Made by a program: the position numbers and the translations under genes
Shown here: positions 34,424-43,643 of the stretch, one piece after another
Numbering within the stretch: the first letter of the stretch is position 1
Layout: the number at the start of each line of letters is the position of its first letter
NCBI RefSeq assembly: GCF_009829085.1
Contig: NZ_WUQY01000022.1
Span: forward strand, 1 to 64,000
Direction: 5' to 3'
Source of the DNA: Sphingobacterium bovisgrunnientis
GTDB lineage: Bacteria > Bacteroidota > Bacteroidia > Sphingobacteriales > Sphingobacteriaceae
DNA length: 64,000 nucleotides
The notes under the pieces: generated by a model
What the model was told of the DNA's origin: nothing
Database searches by the model: none
Seen by the model: the letters and a program-made list of their open reading frames with translations, nothing else

Positions 34424-35598
34424 TGTGTTCGTATCAATCGAGCCGCAAACATACTATCTGCTTTGTATTCATAGCCTTTGATCAATTCCATTTTTTCGAT
34501 TTTAAAACCGAATTGATCAACTAAATATTGAATAACATGCTCATTTTCTTCCGCATAGACTGAGCATGTCATGTACACTAAAGGTTTGCCTATTTTTAGG
34601 TGTTTGATGACATTAGAAGCGATTGTTTTCTGCAACGAAGAAAACTGTTGCAATTTTTCCTTTGTCATTTGTTGAATCATTTCTGGCGTTCGTCCCCAAG
34701 TTCCAGATCCAGTACATGGAACATCTAAAACTATCCCATCAAACTCTTCATTACCCAAAATTGCAGTCGTATCTGCAGTTAGATCCAGAATTTTCTGACG
34801 TCTTGGCGACCTTACTTCAGCCTTATCAAAACGATCATTTAAATTTCGCAAAATAGAAAGACGTATATCCGACACTAGCAAATTTAAATTGGGGTATTTG
34901 TCTAATAGCATCAATGCTTTACCACCAGAAGCTGCGCACGCATCCCACCAATTTTCTTTCGCAGCTGCTTCCATAAATTCAATTGTTTTTTGCGAAGACA
35001 AATCCTGGACTTCATACTTTCCTTCCAATTTTGGAAAATCTTGAAGTCTAAATCCATTTGGAAGTGATAATGTATTCGAGCTAAAAGATGTATAAGCAAT
35101 ATCGTGTTGATCTAATGTAGATTTCACATAATCTTCCTGTCCACGCTTAATGCGTATAAATAGATCTGGCTGTACAAAATGACTATTCAGAAAACTTTGC
35201 TTATCGATACTTTCGGAAAGATTCTCCAAAAGAGGAAATATTTGGTTGCTATCGAAAGAAACTTTTGATTCGAGCAGTTGAATTTTCTGAATCAACGGAT
35301 TTGAAATTTCATCAGCTAATTCGGGAAAGTTTAAACTTACTAGAGGCGAGTCCGATTCACATAGGAATTCAGCATAACATAGTCTATCCAAAAGATTTTG
35401 CTCTTTTAGTGCATGACCCAACCTAAAATAATTGTAAATAAAACGAGAGGTCATCTTTCTATCAGATGACCCCATTTGTTTATTTTCTTTAAAAAATCGT
35501 GTAAGATAGCGAGACAAAGGCTCATTGTGTGCATATCCGCTTAATGCTTTTTCAAAACCGCGAACATGTTGTGCTACACGTTTTTCATTTATTGCCAT
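34420..35598 (-). CDS. RsmB/NOP2-type RNA m5C methyltransferase
   Basis: A 392-residue RNA cytosine-5 methyltransferase-like protein. Residues about 150-390 hold the catalytic domain: SAM-binding loop WWDACAASGGKALML, motif IV VLDVPCTGSGTWG with the Cys in the usual catalytic position, and MTCSVYAEENE with the second Cys. The N-terminal 140 residues are helical. It is probably an rRNA methyltransferase; the exact target C is not deducible. It starts 7 bp after the upstream lipoprotein's stop, as part of a minus-strand run. Confidence 0.9.
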   Translation of the reverse strand: MAINEKRVAQHVRGFEKALSGYAHNEPLSRYLTRFFKENKQMGSSDRKMTSRFIYNYFRLGHALKEQNLLDRLCYAEFLCESDSPLVSLNFPELADEISNPLIQKIQLLESKVSFDSNQIFPLLENLSESIDKQSFLNSHFVQPDLFIRIKRGQEDYVKSTLDQHDIAYTSFSSNTLSLPNGFRLQDFPKLEGKYEVQDLSSQKTIEFMEAAAKENWWDACAASGGKALMLLDKYPNLNLLVSDIRLSILRNLNDRFDKAEVRSPRRQKILDLTADTTAILGNEEFDGIVLDVPCTGSGTWGRTPEMIQQMTKEKLQQFSSLQKTIASNVIKHLKIGKPLVYMTCSVYAEENEHVIQYLVDQFGFKIEKMELIKGYEYKADSMFAARLIRTH

Positions 35599-35604
35599 AA
35601 AATT

Positions 35605-36855
35605 TTATTGTAACTGGAATGAACCGTTAAGGTATTCTTTGTAAGAAACAGCCTCATTGGTAAATCCCCATTTTTCGTTATAATCGAACTTATACGTATT
35701 AAATAGTCCAGTATATGGTTCTTTCGTCAAATTAGACTTCAGATTATCCACGCCATATTTATTAATCAATGAACCAAAATAAACTGCAACGTCATAACCT
35801 TTGTAAGACTGATCCGAAGGATATATGCCGAACTTAGCCTTATAAGTGTCTCTAAAATTACGCGTTGTTGAAGTCCAAGATTTCAAATTACTTTCTGTCG
35901 TGATCACAGGACGCAGACTGTAAAAATTGGTATGAATACTAAAGTCGAATCTATCCCAAAGCGGATGTCCGTATAATTTGATAGAATTATATTCTTCAGA
36001 ATTTTTCTTCGAAAGATTACTAATCAGGTTATTAAGCTGTGTTTTATCTGTCGTACCACTCACCACCAAATTTGTACCTGTAGTTGACAAATTTTCATTT
36101 AATTGCGCTAATGTAGAAACAGAGATAATTTTAACATTTTCTTTGTTTTCCTTGATAGACGCAAGCATACCATTCAAAAATTGTCTACTGTCGTTATCTG
36201 AAGTATTATAAATAATAATTATATCACCTGTTATATAATCTTTGGCAACGCGTTTTGCTAGGCCATTTGTGTGTGATTTAATTGAAGGAGTAATTGTCAC
36301 CAAATTATTTAGGCCAAATTCCGAAGCAGGCGAAGCTGCCAATGGACTAATAATTAGTTTCTCTTTATCTGGAAGACTATTACCAAATGCCTTGATCTCA
36401 ATTGGGTATATAGGTCCTACTATTATTCCAGAATTACTTATGTCTTCAGATGTAGCTAAAGTTGAGTTGTAATACGCATTATCCTTAGAATCAACAACTT
36501 TTAGATTAAAAGAATCGGACTTTTTTGCTAACTCATTTAATCCTAACTGAAATCCTTGATAAAAGTCTAGTGCTAGAGCAGATCTTTTAACATCATTCTC
36601 TTGCACACCTTCAGCGCCGATATGATCCAGTTGGAAAGGTAATAGTAAAGAAATATTACGTTGAGCTGCGTCTTTTTTATCTCTCGCGGCAGCTTCCTTT
36701 TCAGCAGCTTTTTCTTCTGCTTTTTTGGCTTCTTCAGTTGCGCTGGTGCTCACTTGCCCCGGATTGCTCGGAGCGCGCAAAACACCACTTTTAGGTGCAC
36801 ACGCGGATACACCTAAAAGTAATGATACTGCATATATTAAATAAGATTTCTTCAA
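35605..36855 (-). CDS. Ligand-binding lipoprotein (periplasmic-binding-protein type I)
   Basis: A lipoprotein with signal SYLIYAVSLLLGVSAC (lipobox GVSAC), a Lys/Glu/Ala-rich linker, then a type I periplasmic-binding fold (ISLLLPFQLDHIGAEGV, DFYQGFQLGLNEL, IIVGPIYPIEI). Bacteroidota homologues are usually annotated as ABC substrate-binding proteins or LppC-like. I start at TTG 36855, 4 bp after guaA's stop, because it gives a proper n-region (KKS). The longer open frame (to 36930) would overlap guaA by 71 bp. The ligand is unknown. Confidence 0.78.
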   Translation of the reverse strand: MKKSYLIYAVSLLLGVSACAPKSGVLRAPSNPGQVSTSATEEAKKAEEKAAEKEAAARDKKDAAQRNISLLLPFQLDHIGAEGVQENDVKRSALALDFYQGFQLGLNELAKKSDSFNLKVVDSKDNAYYNSTLATSEDISNSGIIVGPIYPIEIKAFGNSLPDKEKLIISPLAASPASEFGLNNLVTITPSIKSHTNGLAKRVAKDYITGDIIIIYNTSDNDSRQFLNGMLASIKENKENVKIISVSTLAQLNENLSTTGTNLVVSGTTDKTQLNNLISNLSKKNSEEYNSIKLYGHPLWDRFDFSIHTNFYSLRPVITTESNLKSWTSTTRNFRDTYKAKFGIYPSDQSYKGYDVAVYFGSLINKYGVDNLKSNLTKEPYTGLFNTYKFDYNEKWGFTNEAVSYKEYLNGSFQLQ

Positions 36856-36859
36856 TTTG

Positions 36860-38410
36860 TTATTCCCACTCAATTGTTGCTGGTGGTTTTGAACTGATGT
36901 CATACACGACTCTGTTGATTCCTTTAACATGATTTATTATTTCATTTGAAATCTTAGCTAATAACTCATACGGTAAATGAATCCAATCTGCTGTCATTCC
37001 ATCCAATGACCCAACAGCTCTCAACGCTACTACGTGCTCGTATGTACGTTCATCGCCCATTACACCCACAGATTGTACGGGCAAAAAAATTGTTCCAGCT
37101 TGCCATACTTTATCGTACCAACCAGATTCCTTAAGATTACGAATATAAATGTCATCAGCTTCCTGCAAAATTCGTACCTTTTCCTCTGAAATATCTCCTA
37201 AAATTCGAATTCCTAAACCAGGACCTGGGAATGGATGTCTATTTAGGATGTTTGGATCAACATTTAAAGTTCTACCTACACGACGTACTTCATCTTTGAA
37301 TAATGTTTTCAAAGGCTCAATAACCTTCAATTTCATGTAATCAGGAAGACCGCCTACATTATGGTGAGATTTGATTGTTGCGGATGGTCCTTTAACAGAA
37401 ATTGATTCAATAATATCAGGATAGATAGTACCTTGACCCAACCATTTTGCCTCCGCTCCTTCTGGCAAATCCTTTTGAATATCTTTAGATGCTTGATCAA
37501 ATACATCAATGAAAGCTCCACCTATTATTTTACGTTTTGCCTCTGGTTCTTTTACTCCAGCCAATTTGCTGAAAAATAAGTCTTTTGCATTTACGCCCTT
37601 GATATTAAGACCCATATTTTTGTACGAATCTAATACTTGTTCGTACTCATTTTTACGCAAAAGTCCGTGATCTACAAAGAAACAGTGTAATCTATCTCCA
37701 ATAGCATGGTGTAGTAATACCGCAGCTACAGTTGAGTCAACACCACCCGATAAAGCCATGATTACATGGTCAGTACCTAGATCTTGCTTAAGTTGTGCTA
37801 CAGTAGTTTCAACGAAAGATTCTGAAGTCCAATCTTGAGAACAACCGCAGATATCAACCACGAAATTTTTGATCAAGATCTGACCATCAGTACTGTGTGT
37901 TACCTCTGGGTGAAATTGAATACCATAAGTCTTCGTACCTTCTATTTGATAAGCAGCTACACGTACTTTGTCTGTACTTGATATTACCTTGAAATTTGCA
38001 GGAACTTCTTTGATTGTATCACCATGTGACATCCATACCTGTGATTGTGCAGGAACGCCTTTCAATAATTCATTCGAATCATCTACAAATTGTAAGTTTG
38101 CTCTACCGTATTCACGAATTTCGGATGGCAATACTTCACCGCCCGATTGTTGTGCCAAATATTGAGCACCGTAACAAACACCCAGTAAAGGGAAACGTGC
38201 TTGGATAGATTTAAAATCAATTTGAGGAGCGTCTTCTTGACGAACCGAATACGGACTTCCAGAGAAAATAACGCCTTTTACGTTATCATCAAACTCAGGA
38301 ACTTTATTAAAAGGATGAATCTCACAATATACATTTAGTTCTCTTACACGACGAGCAATTAGCTGCGTATATTGCGAACCAAAATCAAGGATAATAATTT
38401 TTTCAGACAT
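36860..38410 (-). CDS. guaA: GMP synthase (glutamine-hydrolysing)
   Basis: Aminates XMP to GMP. The N-terminal glutamine amidotransferase has the nucleophile Cys79 (GVCYGAQY) and a HPE motif ([11 protein letters not shown]). The ATP pyrophosphatase domain has the P-loop [10 protein letters not shown]. The C-terminal dimerisation domain ends [10 protein letters not shown]. At 516 residues it is full length. I use ATG 38410. An upstream in-frame start at 38425 falls inside the -7 element at 38415-38422. A lipoprotein gene follows 4 bp after its stop. Confidence 0.96.
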   Translation of the reverse strand: MSEKIIILDFGSQYTQLIARRVRELNVYCEIHPFNKVPEFDDNVKGVIFSGSPYSVRQEDAPQIDFKSIQARFPLLGVCYGAQYLAQQSGGEVLPSEIREYGRANLQFVDDSNELLKGVPAQSQVWMSHGDTIKEVPANFKVISSTDKVRVAAYQIEGTKTYGIQFHPEVTHSTDGQILIKNFVVDICGCSQDWTSESFVETTVAQLKQDLGTDHVIMALSGGVDSTVAAVLLHHAIGDRLHCFFVDHGLLRKNEYEQVLDSYKNMGLNIKGVNAKDLFFSKLAGVKEPEAKRKIIGGAFIDVFDQASKDIQKDLPEGAEAKWLGQGTIYPDIIESISVKGPSATIKSHHNVGGLPDYMKLKVIEPLKTLFKDEVRRVGRTLNVDPNILNRHPFPGPGLGIRILGDISEEKVRILQEADDIYIRNLKESGWYDKVWQAGTIFLPVQSVGVMGDERTYEHVVALRAVGSLDGMTADWIHLPYELLAKISNEIINHVKGINRVVYDISSKPPATIEWE

Positions 38411-38414
38411 AGTG

Positions 38415-38422
38415 CAAAGGTA
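38415..38422 (-). promoter_or_regulatory. -7 element of guaA, four bases from the start codon
   Basis: Minus-strand TACCTTTG, an exact TAnnTTTG match, ends four bases before ATG 38410. The transcript would be leaderless or nearly so. The same spacing occurs at 20607-20614. Confidence 0.55.
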
Positions 38423-38484
38423 CAATTTAGATATTAATATTAGGAAGTCAATTTTTACTAATTCAAGCGGAAAATAAACCTATA

Positions 38485-39288
38485 TTATCCGTAAATCTCA
38501 TTCAATTCATTTGCCAAACGAATACCAGCCTTCAATAATGCTTCCTCCATAATATATTTGTAATCGTAGATATACGTATAGCTCAGGTTTGCATTTAATT
38601 CTACATCTGCATAAATCTTATTTGCTAACTGATGCGTTTCGTACAAAGCTTGTTCAAATGAAACGTTATATTTTTTATAGTAATTCTTGTCATGGATATC
38701 CAATACGGAGGCATATTCTGTATAGCTATACTGCTCATTTTCTACCAAGTCAGAATCCCAAACACGGTGAATATTTGTTTTTCGACCAAAAAACATTACC
38801 TCAATCTTATTTCCGCCCAAATCTGCTGCTCTACCTACGTGCATCGGCTGATGCGCGTCAGCAAAAAGATGTAAAATAAAGTATAGATTTTGTTGCTGCT
38901 GTGCTAAAGACAAATCTTTGTTTTCGATTGTCTCTTTTTTTACATTCAAATAAGCTTTATATAAATTGTTGTCTGGAGACTGTTGTAATTCTGCATGGAA
39001 TTGATCGTAAGTCAAATTTGCGGAAGTATTCACAAAATGCCAGGAACCCGTCTTCTTGAAGGCTTCACTGGTATCCGATTTGATAAAATCAGCCCAATTA
39101 GACCAATAAGCGATATGCTGATTTCCAATAACTTTTTGGATATTCTTTTTAGCTTTTTTGCTCAAGTGTCTTTCTGCTACTTCTGCAATCACACGATGCC
39201 CCGTCATTCCCCAAGCTTGCACCTTTTGGATTTGACTACACATCATACAACTCACCAACAAAACGATTGCACTTAACTTGTTTTTCAT
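38485..39288 (-). CDS. S1/P1-type zinc nuclease
   Basis: Secreted S1/P1 nuclease. The signal peptide ends at VQA and is followed by W, the N-terminal Trp that coordinates zinc in this family (mature start WGMTGHRVIAEVA). Further metal ligands are in LHLFADAHQPMHVG and RVWDSDLVE. The length of 267 residues is usual. It follows the DUF4268 gene by 7 bp on the same strand. It is likely to hydrolyse single-stranded nucleic acids outside the inner membrane. Confidence 0.93.
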   Translation of the reverse strand: MKNKLSAIVLLVSCMMCSQIQKVQAWGMTGHRVIAEVAERHLSKKAKKNIQKVIGNQHIAYWSNWADFIKSDTSEAFKKTGSWHFVNTSANLTYDQFHAELQQSPDNNLYKAYLNVKKETIENKDLSLAQQQQNLYFILHLFADAHQPMHVGRAADLGGNKIEVMFFGRKTNIHRVWDSDLVENEQYSYTEYASVLDIHDKNYYKKYNVSFEQALYETHQLANKIYADVELNANLSYTYIYDYKYIMEEALLKAGIRLANELNEIYG

Positions 39289-39295
39289 ATTTGTA

Positions 39296-39757
39296 TTATT
39301 TAAAAATGTCGAATGAATATTTTGCCATAGACCAGAACTCGTCCAAAGCGATTATACGTGGTTTGAAAAAGCTAATTAGCTCTGGCCATTGTGTTTTATT
39401 AAAAATTGAAGCTTTAACCAATGAGGTGGAAATGCGAGTTGTTTTTTTACCATACTCATCGTAATATTCCGCGTCCCACTCCCATTCTTCATCTACAATG
39501 CCTTTGAAAACCTGTTGCAACTCTTTGAATTGTTCAAATATAAGCAGACGTATACTATCGTCTGGATGCGAAATTTCGATATAAATGCTTGCTGTCTTAT
39601 TGGTAGCATCCATGCGAAAGTGAAGATGTTTAATTCCAGTTTTGTAATTTACCCAATTCACCTTATCGCCATCAGCAGAAGGTACCGCTGACATATATTG
39701 ACCAAATGTCGTCCAAAATGATTCTTTTAGATTTCTTGCTTCTTCTTTTGAATACAA
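39296..39757 (-). CDS. DUF4268 domain protein
   Basis: A 153-residue protein matching DUF4268: KESFWTTFGQYMSAVPSADG, WVNYKTGIKHLHFRMDA, and the terminal FWSMAKYSFDIFK. The family has a restriction-endonuclease-like or DNA-binding flavour in longer proteins; the stand-alone function is unknown. The start is TTG 39757, backed by a -7 element 15 nt upstream; the next Met is 21 residues in. It is co-transcribed with the S1/P1 nuclease 7 bp downstream. Confidence 0.78.
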   Translation of the reverse strand: MYSKEEARNLKESFWTTFGQYMSAVPSADGDKVNWVNYKTGIKHLHFRMDATNKTASIYIEISHPDDSIRLLIFEQFKELQQVFKGIVDEEWEWDAEYYDEYGKKTTRISTSLVKASIFNKTQWPELISFFKPRIIALDEFWSMAKYSFDIFK

Positions 39758-39772
39758 AACTTAAAATTTTTA

Positions 39773-39780
39773 CAAAATTA
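39773..39780 (-). promoter_or_regulatory. Candidate -7 element for the DUF4268-nuclease unit
   Basis: Minus-strand TAATTTTG, an exact TAnnTTTG match, 15 nt upstream of the TTG start at 39757. Confidence 0.5.
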
Positions 39781-39835
39781 AAAAATTGGTTAAACTTTTG
39801 CAGTCACTATTTTGTTAAACTTAAAAGGATAATTC

Positions 39836-40369
39836 ATGGATAAGAAAAAATCATTGCTTTTACTTACTGCCGCAGCTGCAGGCTCAGTTATATACAATAT
39901 TTGGAAACCTGTAAAATCAGATTTACCTGTAATCACTAATTTTGATCTTGAAAAGTATTTGGGTCATTGGTATGAAATTGCTCGCTTGGATTTCTTTTGG
40001 GAAAAAGGTTTGAAAAATGTGACCGCTAATTATTCCTTAAACGAAGATGGCTCAATAAAAGTTATTAATTCGGGCGTAAAAATAAAAGACAACAAATCTA
40101 AACAAAGCATTGGGAAAGCAAAATTTCAGGGGCTACCTAATGAGGGTGCGTTAAAAGTTTCTTTCTTTGGACCTTTCTATTCGGGGTATAACATTATGCA
40201 CATTGATGGTGATTATGAACATGCGCTAATATTCGGAGAAAATTTGGATTATATGTGGATTTTATCGCGTACTAAAACAATATCAGCTGAACTTCAGACC
40301 AAATACCTTAACTATGCGAAAAGTGCTGGTTATGCAATTGAAGATTTAGTGTGGACCATTCAAGAATGA
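39836..40369 (+). CDS. Second Blc-type lipocalin, without lipobox
   Basis: A 177-residue lipocalin paralogue of the one at 131-682. GHWYEIARLDF holds the GxW motif and the FFGPFYSGYN block is identical. The N-terminus (MDKKKSLLLLTAAAAGSVIYNIW) is a hydrophobic segment with no Cys, so the protein is secreted or membrane-tethered rather than a lipoprotein. The two copies thus probably work in different places. It ends 2 bp before a convergent small gene. Confidence 0.9.
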   Translation: MDKKKSLLLLTAAAAGSVIYNIWKPVKSDLPVITNFDLEKYLGHWYEIARLDFFWEKGLKNVTANYSLNEDGSIKVINSGVKIKDNKSKQSIGKAKFQGLPNEGALKVSFFGPFYSGYNIMHIDGDYEHALIFGENLDYMWILSRTKTISAELQTKYLNYAKSAGYAIEDLVWTIQE

Positions 40370-40371
40370 TC

Positions 40372-40680
40372 CTATCCAAACAGTTCTTGAATCACCGTAA
40401 AATCAACTGATGAATCGGAAGAAATAGATTCAGCAATAACCTGAAGATGTTCTTCCGTAATTCTTTTACCAATTCCCTTATTATAAAGCGTTGTTAAAAA
40501 ATACGCATATTCTTTTTTGATTTTTTGGTCAATAAGGTGATTCTGCACATTGTAATTAAGAATACTGCTAGCAAACTTTCCAAAATCCTCAATCGAAAAA
40601 CGCTGATACTTTGTATAAAACTTGAACATATACCGTTCAAAATCACTTTCCAACTGCTTGCTTACTTCAAAATCAATCAT
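40372..40680 (-). CDS. Small helical hypothetical protein
   Basis: A 102-residue, mostly helical acidic protein (for example LESDFERYMFKFYTKYQRFSIEDFGKFASSIL, ITEEHLQVIAESI). I do not recognise it. It has no signal peptide or membrane segment. It lies between a terminator (upstream, from the OmpA gene) and the convergent lipocalin. Its codon use looks like its neighbours', so it is probably a real gene. Confidence 0.65.
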   Translation of the reverse strand: MIDFEVSKQLESDFERYMFKFYTKYQRFSIEDFGKFASSILNYNVQNHLIDQKIKKEYAYFLTTLYNKGIGKRITEEHLQVIAESISSDSSVDFTVIQELFG

Positions 40681-40687
40681 ACTAAAA

Positions 40688-40715
40688 GAGGCATACCACT
40701 ATTGTGATATGCCTC
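40688..40715 (-). terminator. Terminator of the DUF937-OmpA gene
   Basis: GAGGCATA (40688-40695) pairs with TATGCCTC (40708-40715), with a further inner CAC/GTG stem (40697-40699 with 40704-40706) after one mismatch. On the minus strand it ends in TTTT. It sits 26 bp past the OmpA stop. Confidence 0.75.
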
Positions 40716-40740
40716 AAAAGTAATAAAAATTAGTAATTTA

Positions 40741-42045
40741 TTATTTACGAACGCTAACAGCTACTCTTCTATCCTTTGCTCTTTCAGCATCAGATGCATC
40801 TGCTGATACGGTTGCAAATTCAGAACCATACCCTTCTCCATCTTCAACTTGACTACCCAATCCTTTACTTTCTAGAAAGCTTTTCACCGCTTCAGCTCTT
40901 TCTTCGGAAATTCTTTCATTGATTTGTTCATCACCTGTACGATCAGTATAACCACCAATTTTGATCTTAGCATCAGGGAATAAACGCAAAATTGCTGCAA
41001 TATTTTCTAATTGTTGTTGACTTTCAGGAAGTACATTAGCCGTTCCAGTTTCGAAATTTAAATTATCAAAATCAAACCATTTATCTTTCAATTGCTCGTC
41101 TGTCATTGATTTATAATCTGACTGAAGAAAAGCAATTAAATTTTCCTCAATTCCAGCAGGAAATGCTTTCAATGAAGCTCCATCTGGCAATTTCACATCA
41201 ATTTGCTGTTTCTCACTTTGCGTCACTGGATTCGTAATGACAATAGTTGTGTCCGCATTATCTATGGAATCGCGCAACATTGTTTCTTTAGTGTCACCAC
41301 TACAACCTCTACCAAATAAAAACCACAATCCAATTAGCAATATCGGAATCAAAATCCACCACAGTCCGGCACCTTTCTTCTCCTCTGAAACATGTTCATG
41401 TGTATGAACTGGTTCACGTTGCTGAGGCGGAATTCTCTCCACAGGCGTAGACACAGGTGTATCAGGTATACTTGTGGTTTCCGTTGGTAATTCAACGGGT
41501 CTATCAGCCTGCGCAAACAATGAACCAAATGCTCCAAGCCCTAAACCTGTTGGCAATGCTGCTGCAAATGATGATTTATTTGAATTCAACAAACTTCCAA
41601 TTGAATTTGCATTCCAATCTGCTCCTTTATGTGTAATAGCTGAAATTACTGCAGGCAGACTCGCTCCTAATATACCGGTGATAGACTCACTACGCATTCC
41701 TAAATAAGAAGATATGGAATCCACTACCGTACTCAAGCGGTCACCAAAAATCGAGCTCAATAAGTTTTGTGTTTCAAATTTCGAATTATCAGTACCAGCT
41801 GGAGTGCCGAAATAATTTCCGAACAGATTATGAATATCAAAAGAACTGAATAAATGCCTTGCTGAATTTAAAATACTACCCAAACCTTCTCCAGATTTCC
41901 CTTGTAATCCTAGAAGAATTGAAGGAATTGAAAGTTCGAGTCCTTTGTGTACGTTATCGGAAGACTCTCCAATATTTGCACTTAATTTGTTAATTACTTC
42001 ATCCGTGAAGTAGGCTTTAACATTGTTTAATAAATTGTTTTCCAT
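40741..42045 (-). CDS. OmpA-family protein with DUF937 N-terminal domain
   Basis: A 434-residue fusion. Residues 1-190 have the DUF937 (YidB-like) fold (SIPSILLGLQGKSGEGLGSIL, SITGILGASLPAVISAITHKG). A proline/His-rich linker leads to one transmembrane helix (WWILIPILLIGLWFLFG). The C-terminal 150 residues are an OmpA peptidoglycan-binding domain (NFETGTANVLPESQQQLENIAAIL, GYTDRTGDEQIN). The start is ATG 42045; an upstream TTG is unsupported. The Shine-Dalgarno-like AAGGAG abuts the ATG with no spacer, so it is unlikely to function. The protein probably bridges the inner membrane and cell wall. Confidence 0.85.
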   Translation of the reverse strand: MENNLLNNVKAYFTDEVINKLSANIGESSDNVHKGLELSIPSILLGLQGKSGEGLGSILNSARHLFSSFDIHNLFGNYFGTPAGTDNSKFETQNLLSSIFGDRLSTVVDSISSYLGMRSESITGILGASLPAVISAITHKGADWNANSIGSLLNSNKSSFAAALPTGLGLGAFGSLFAQADRPVELPTETTSIPDTPVSTPVERIPPQQREPVHTHEHVSEEKKGAGLWWILIPILLIGLWFLFGRGCSGDTKETMLRDSIDNADTTIVITNPVTQSEKQQIDVKLPDGASLKAFPAGIEENLIAFLQSDYKSMTDEQLKDKWFDFDNLNFETGTANVLPESQQQLENIAAILRLFPDAKIKIGGYTDRTGDEQINERISEERAEAVKSFLESKGLGSQVEDGEGYGSEFATVSADASDAERAKDRRVAVSVRK

Positions 42046-42142
42046 CTCCTTGTGCTTATTTAACAAAATACACAACAAGTTAATAGCACATTTGTTTGTT
42101 GTAAAATATCTAAGACTTAACCATTTATTTATATGGATGTTT

Positions 42143-42150
42143 TATCTTTG
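42143..42150 (+). promoter_or_regulatory. Candidate -7 element for alkaline phosphatase
   Basis: TATCTTTG, an exact TAnnTTTG match, 24 nt upstream of ATG 42175. Confidence 0.55.
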
Positions 42151-42174
42151 ATTATAAATTAACAGTTGTAGTCT

Positions 42175-43584
42175 ATGAAACAAAAATCTATTGTTGCCAT
42201 TTTATTTATTTATTTTGCATGTGTAACATCAAGTTTTGCACAGCCAAAATATATTTTTTATTTGATTGGCGACGGTATGGGCCTAAACCATGTCAATCTA
42301 ACCGAAATTTTTGAAGCTGAAACGAAGAACAAAGTTGGCTACCAAAATTCAATCCTCACAAAATTTCCGCATGTAGGATTTGCTTCGACAAATTCACTTT
42401 CACATGGAGTCACAGACTCAGGTGCGGGTGGTACAGCTTTAGCTGTTGGAAAGAAAACTAGAAATGGAAATATTGGTACAGATAGTACTGGCACTATTCC
42501 ATACAAAAGCATAGCTTTTGCAGCTAAAGAAAAAGGCTTGAAAGTAGGAATTACGACAAGTGTAAGTATTGACCACGCTACACCAGCGTCATTCTATGCA
42601 CATCAACCAAGCCGTAGCAATTATTATGAAATCGCTACTGAGATTCTTAAATCAAATTTTGATTTTTTTGCGGGAGCAGGATTCTTAAAACCAACTACGA
42701 CTTTTGACAAGAAAGAAGTAGAAGATATCCATGCAGTAATCGAAAAAGGTGGTTATAAAATTATTCGTGGTAAAAATGGCTTTGATGCAAATAAATTCAA
42801 AGGTCAGAAAACAGTATGGATTAACGACCAACCTACGCAATTTGAATCCCTAAAATACGCTATCGATCAAGAACCTACAGATATGGCTCTAGCAGATATT
42901 ACAAAAGGTGCTATTGCGGCATTAACTAAGGATAATAAAAAAGGATTTTTCTTAATGGTTGAGGGTGGTAAAATTGATTGGTCTTCACATTCCAATGATG
43001 CAGCAACTACAATTCGTGAAGTTCAAGATTTCCATAAAACTATTCAATTGGCGTATGAATTTTATCAAAAGCATCCAAAAGAAACATTGATCGTTGTGAC
43101 TGCTGACCACGAAACAGGTGGTTTGGCTATTGGTAATGGTTCTTCAAAATTAAATACACAAGCATTAGCTTACCAAAAGGTATCGCAAGGAACTTTGTCT
43201 TCTTTGGTGGGAAATCTTCGTAAAGATAAACCTAACGCAACTTGGGATGATGTTAAAAATCTAATAGCTGAAAATACAGGTTTGTGGAGTAAAGTAAAAA
43301 TTACGGAAGCTGATGAAAAAGTCTTGCGCGAAGCGTATGAAAAAAGCTTTATAAATCATGAAAATGAAACATCAAAAAGCTTGTATGCAAACGATGATAA
43401 AATTGCTTCATTAAGTATCAATATCTTAAACAGAATAGCTTCTGTAGGATGGGCTTCAAGCAATCATTCTGCTGCATATGTGCCAATATATGCGATTGGC
43501 GAAGGTGCTACACTATTCAATCATAAAATGGATAATACGGATATCCCTAAAAAAATAGCACAAGCTGCACAATTGAATTTCTAA
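42175..43584 (+). CDS. Alkaline phosphatase
   Basis: A 469-residue secreted alkaline phosphatase that releases inorganic phosphate from phosphomonoesters. Signal peptide ends near residue 22 (SSFAQ). The metal-binding motif is YLIGDGMG (Asp33). The Ser nucleophile Ser82 is in TDSGAGGTA, and further ligands lie in VEGGKIDWSSHSND and TADHETGG, both typical of the family. A -7 element precedes it and a strong terminator follows. Induction by phosphate starvation is likely by family, but no Pho box is identifiable here. Confidence 0.94.
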   Translation: MKQKSIVAILFIYFACVTSSFAQPKYIFYLIGDGMGLNHVNLTEIFEAETKNKVGYQNSILTKFPHVGFASTNSLSHGVTDSGAGGTALAVGKKTRNGNIGTDSTGTIPYKSIAFAAKEKGLKVGITTSVSIDHATPASFYAHQPSRSNYYEIATEILKSNFDFFAGAGFLKPTTTFDKKEVEDIHAVIEKGGYKIIRGKNGFDANKFKGQKTVWINDQPTQFESLKYAIDQEPTDMALADITKGAIAALTKDNKKGFFLMVEGGKIDWSSHSNDAATTIREVQDFHKTIQLAYEFYQKHPKETLIVVTADHETGGLAIGNGSSKLNTQALAYQKVSQGTLSSLVGNLRKDKPNATWDDVKNLIAENTGLWSKVKITEADEKVLREAYEKSFINHENETSKSLYANDDKIASLSINILNRIASVGWASSNHSAAYVPIYAIGEGATLFNHKMDNTDIPKKIAQAAQLNF

Positions 43585-43594
43585 TAAATTTCTA

Positions 43595-43636
43595 ATAAAC
43601 AAAAATGGTTAGCTTTCGCTAACCATTTTTGTTTAT
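43595..43636. terminator. Strong bidirectional terminator
   Basis: A perfect 19-bp stem (43595-43613 with 43618-43636) with a 4-nt loop TTTC. Each arm contains a homopolymer A or T tract of five, which serves as the T-run on each strand. It separates the convergent alkaline phosphatase and TerC genes. This is the longest perfect hairpin in the window. Confidence 0.92.
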
Positions 43637-43643
43637 ATCATTC

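Noticed and set aside
36856..36930. Upstream extension of the lipoprotein frame into guaA
   Set aside because: It would overlap guaA by 71 bp and spoil the lipoprotein signal; the TTG at 36855 gives a proper n-region directly after guaA.
42045..42051. AAGGAG as a Shine-Dalgarno for the OmpA gene
   Set aside because: It abuts the ATG with no spacer, so it cannot position a ribosome in the usual way.
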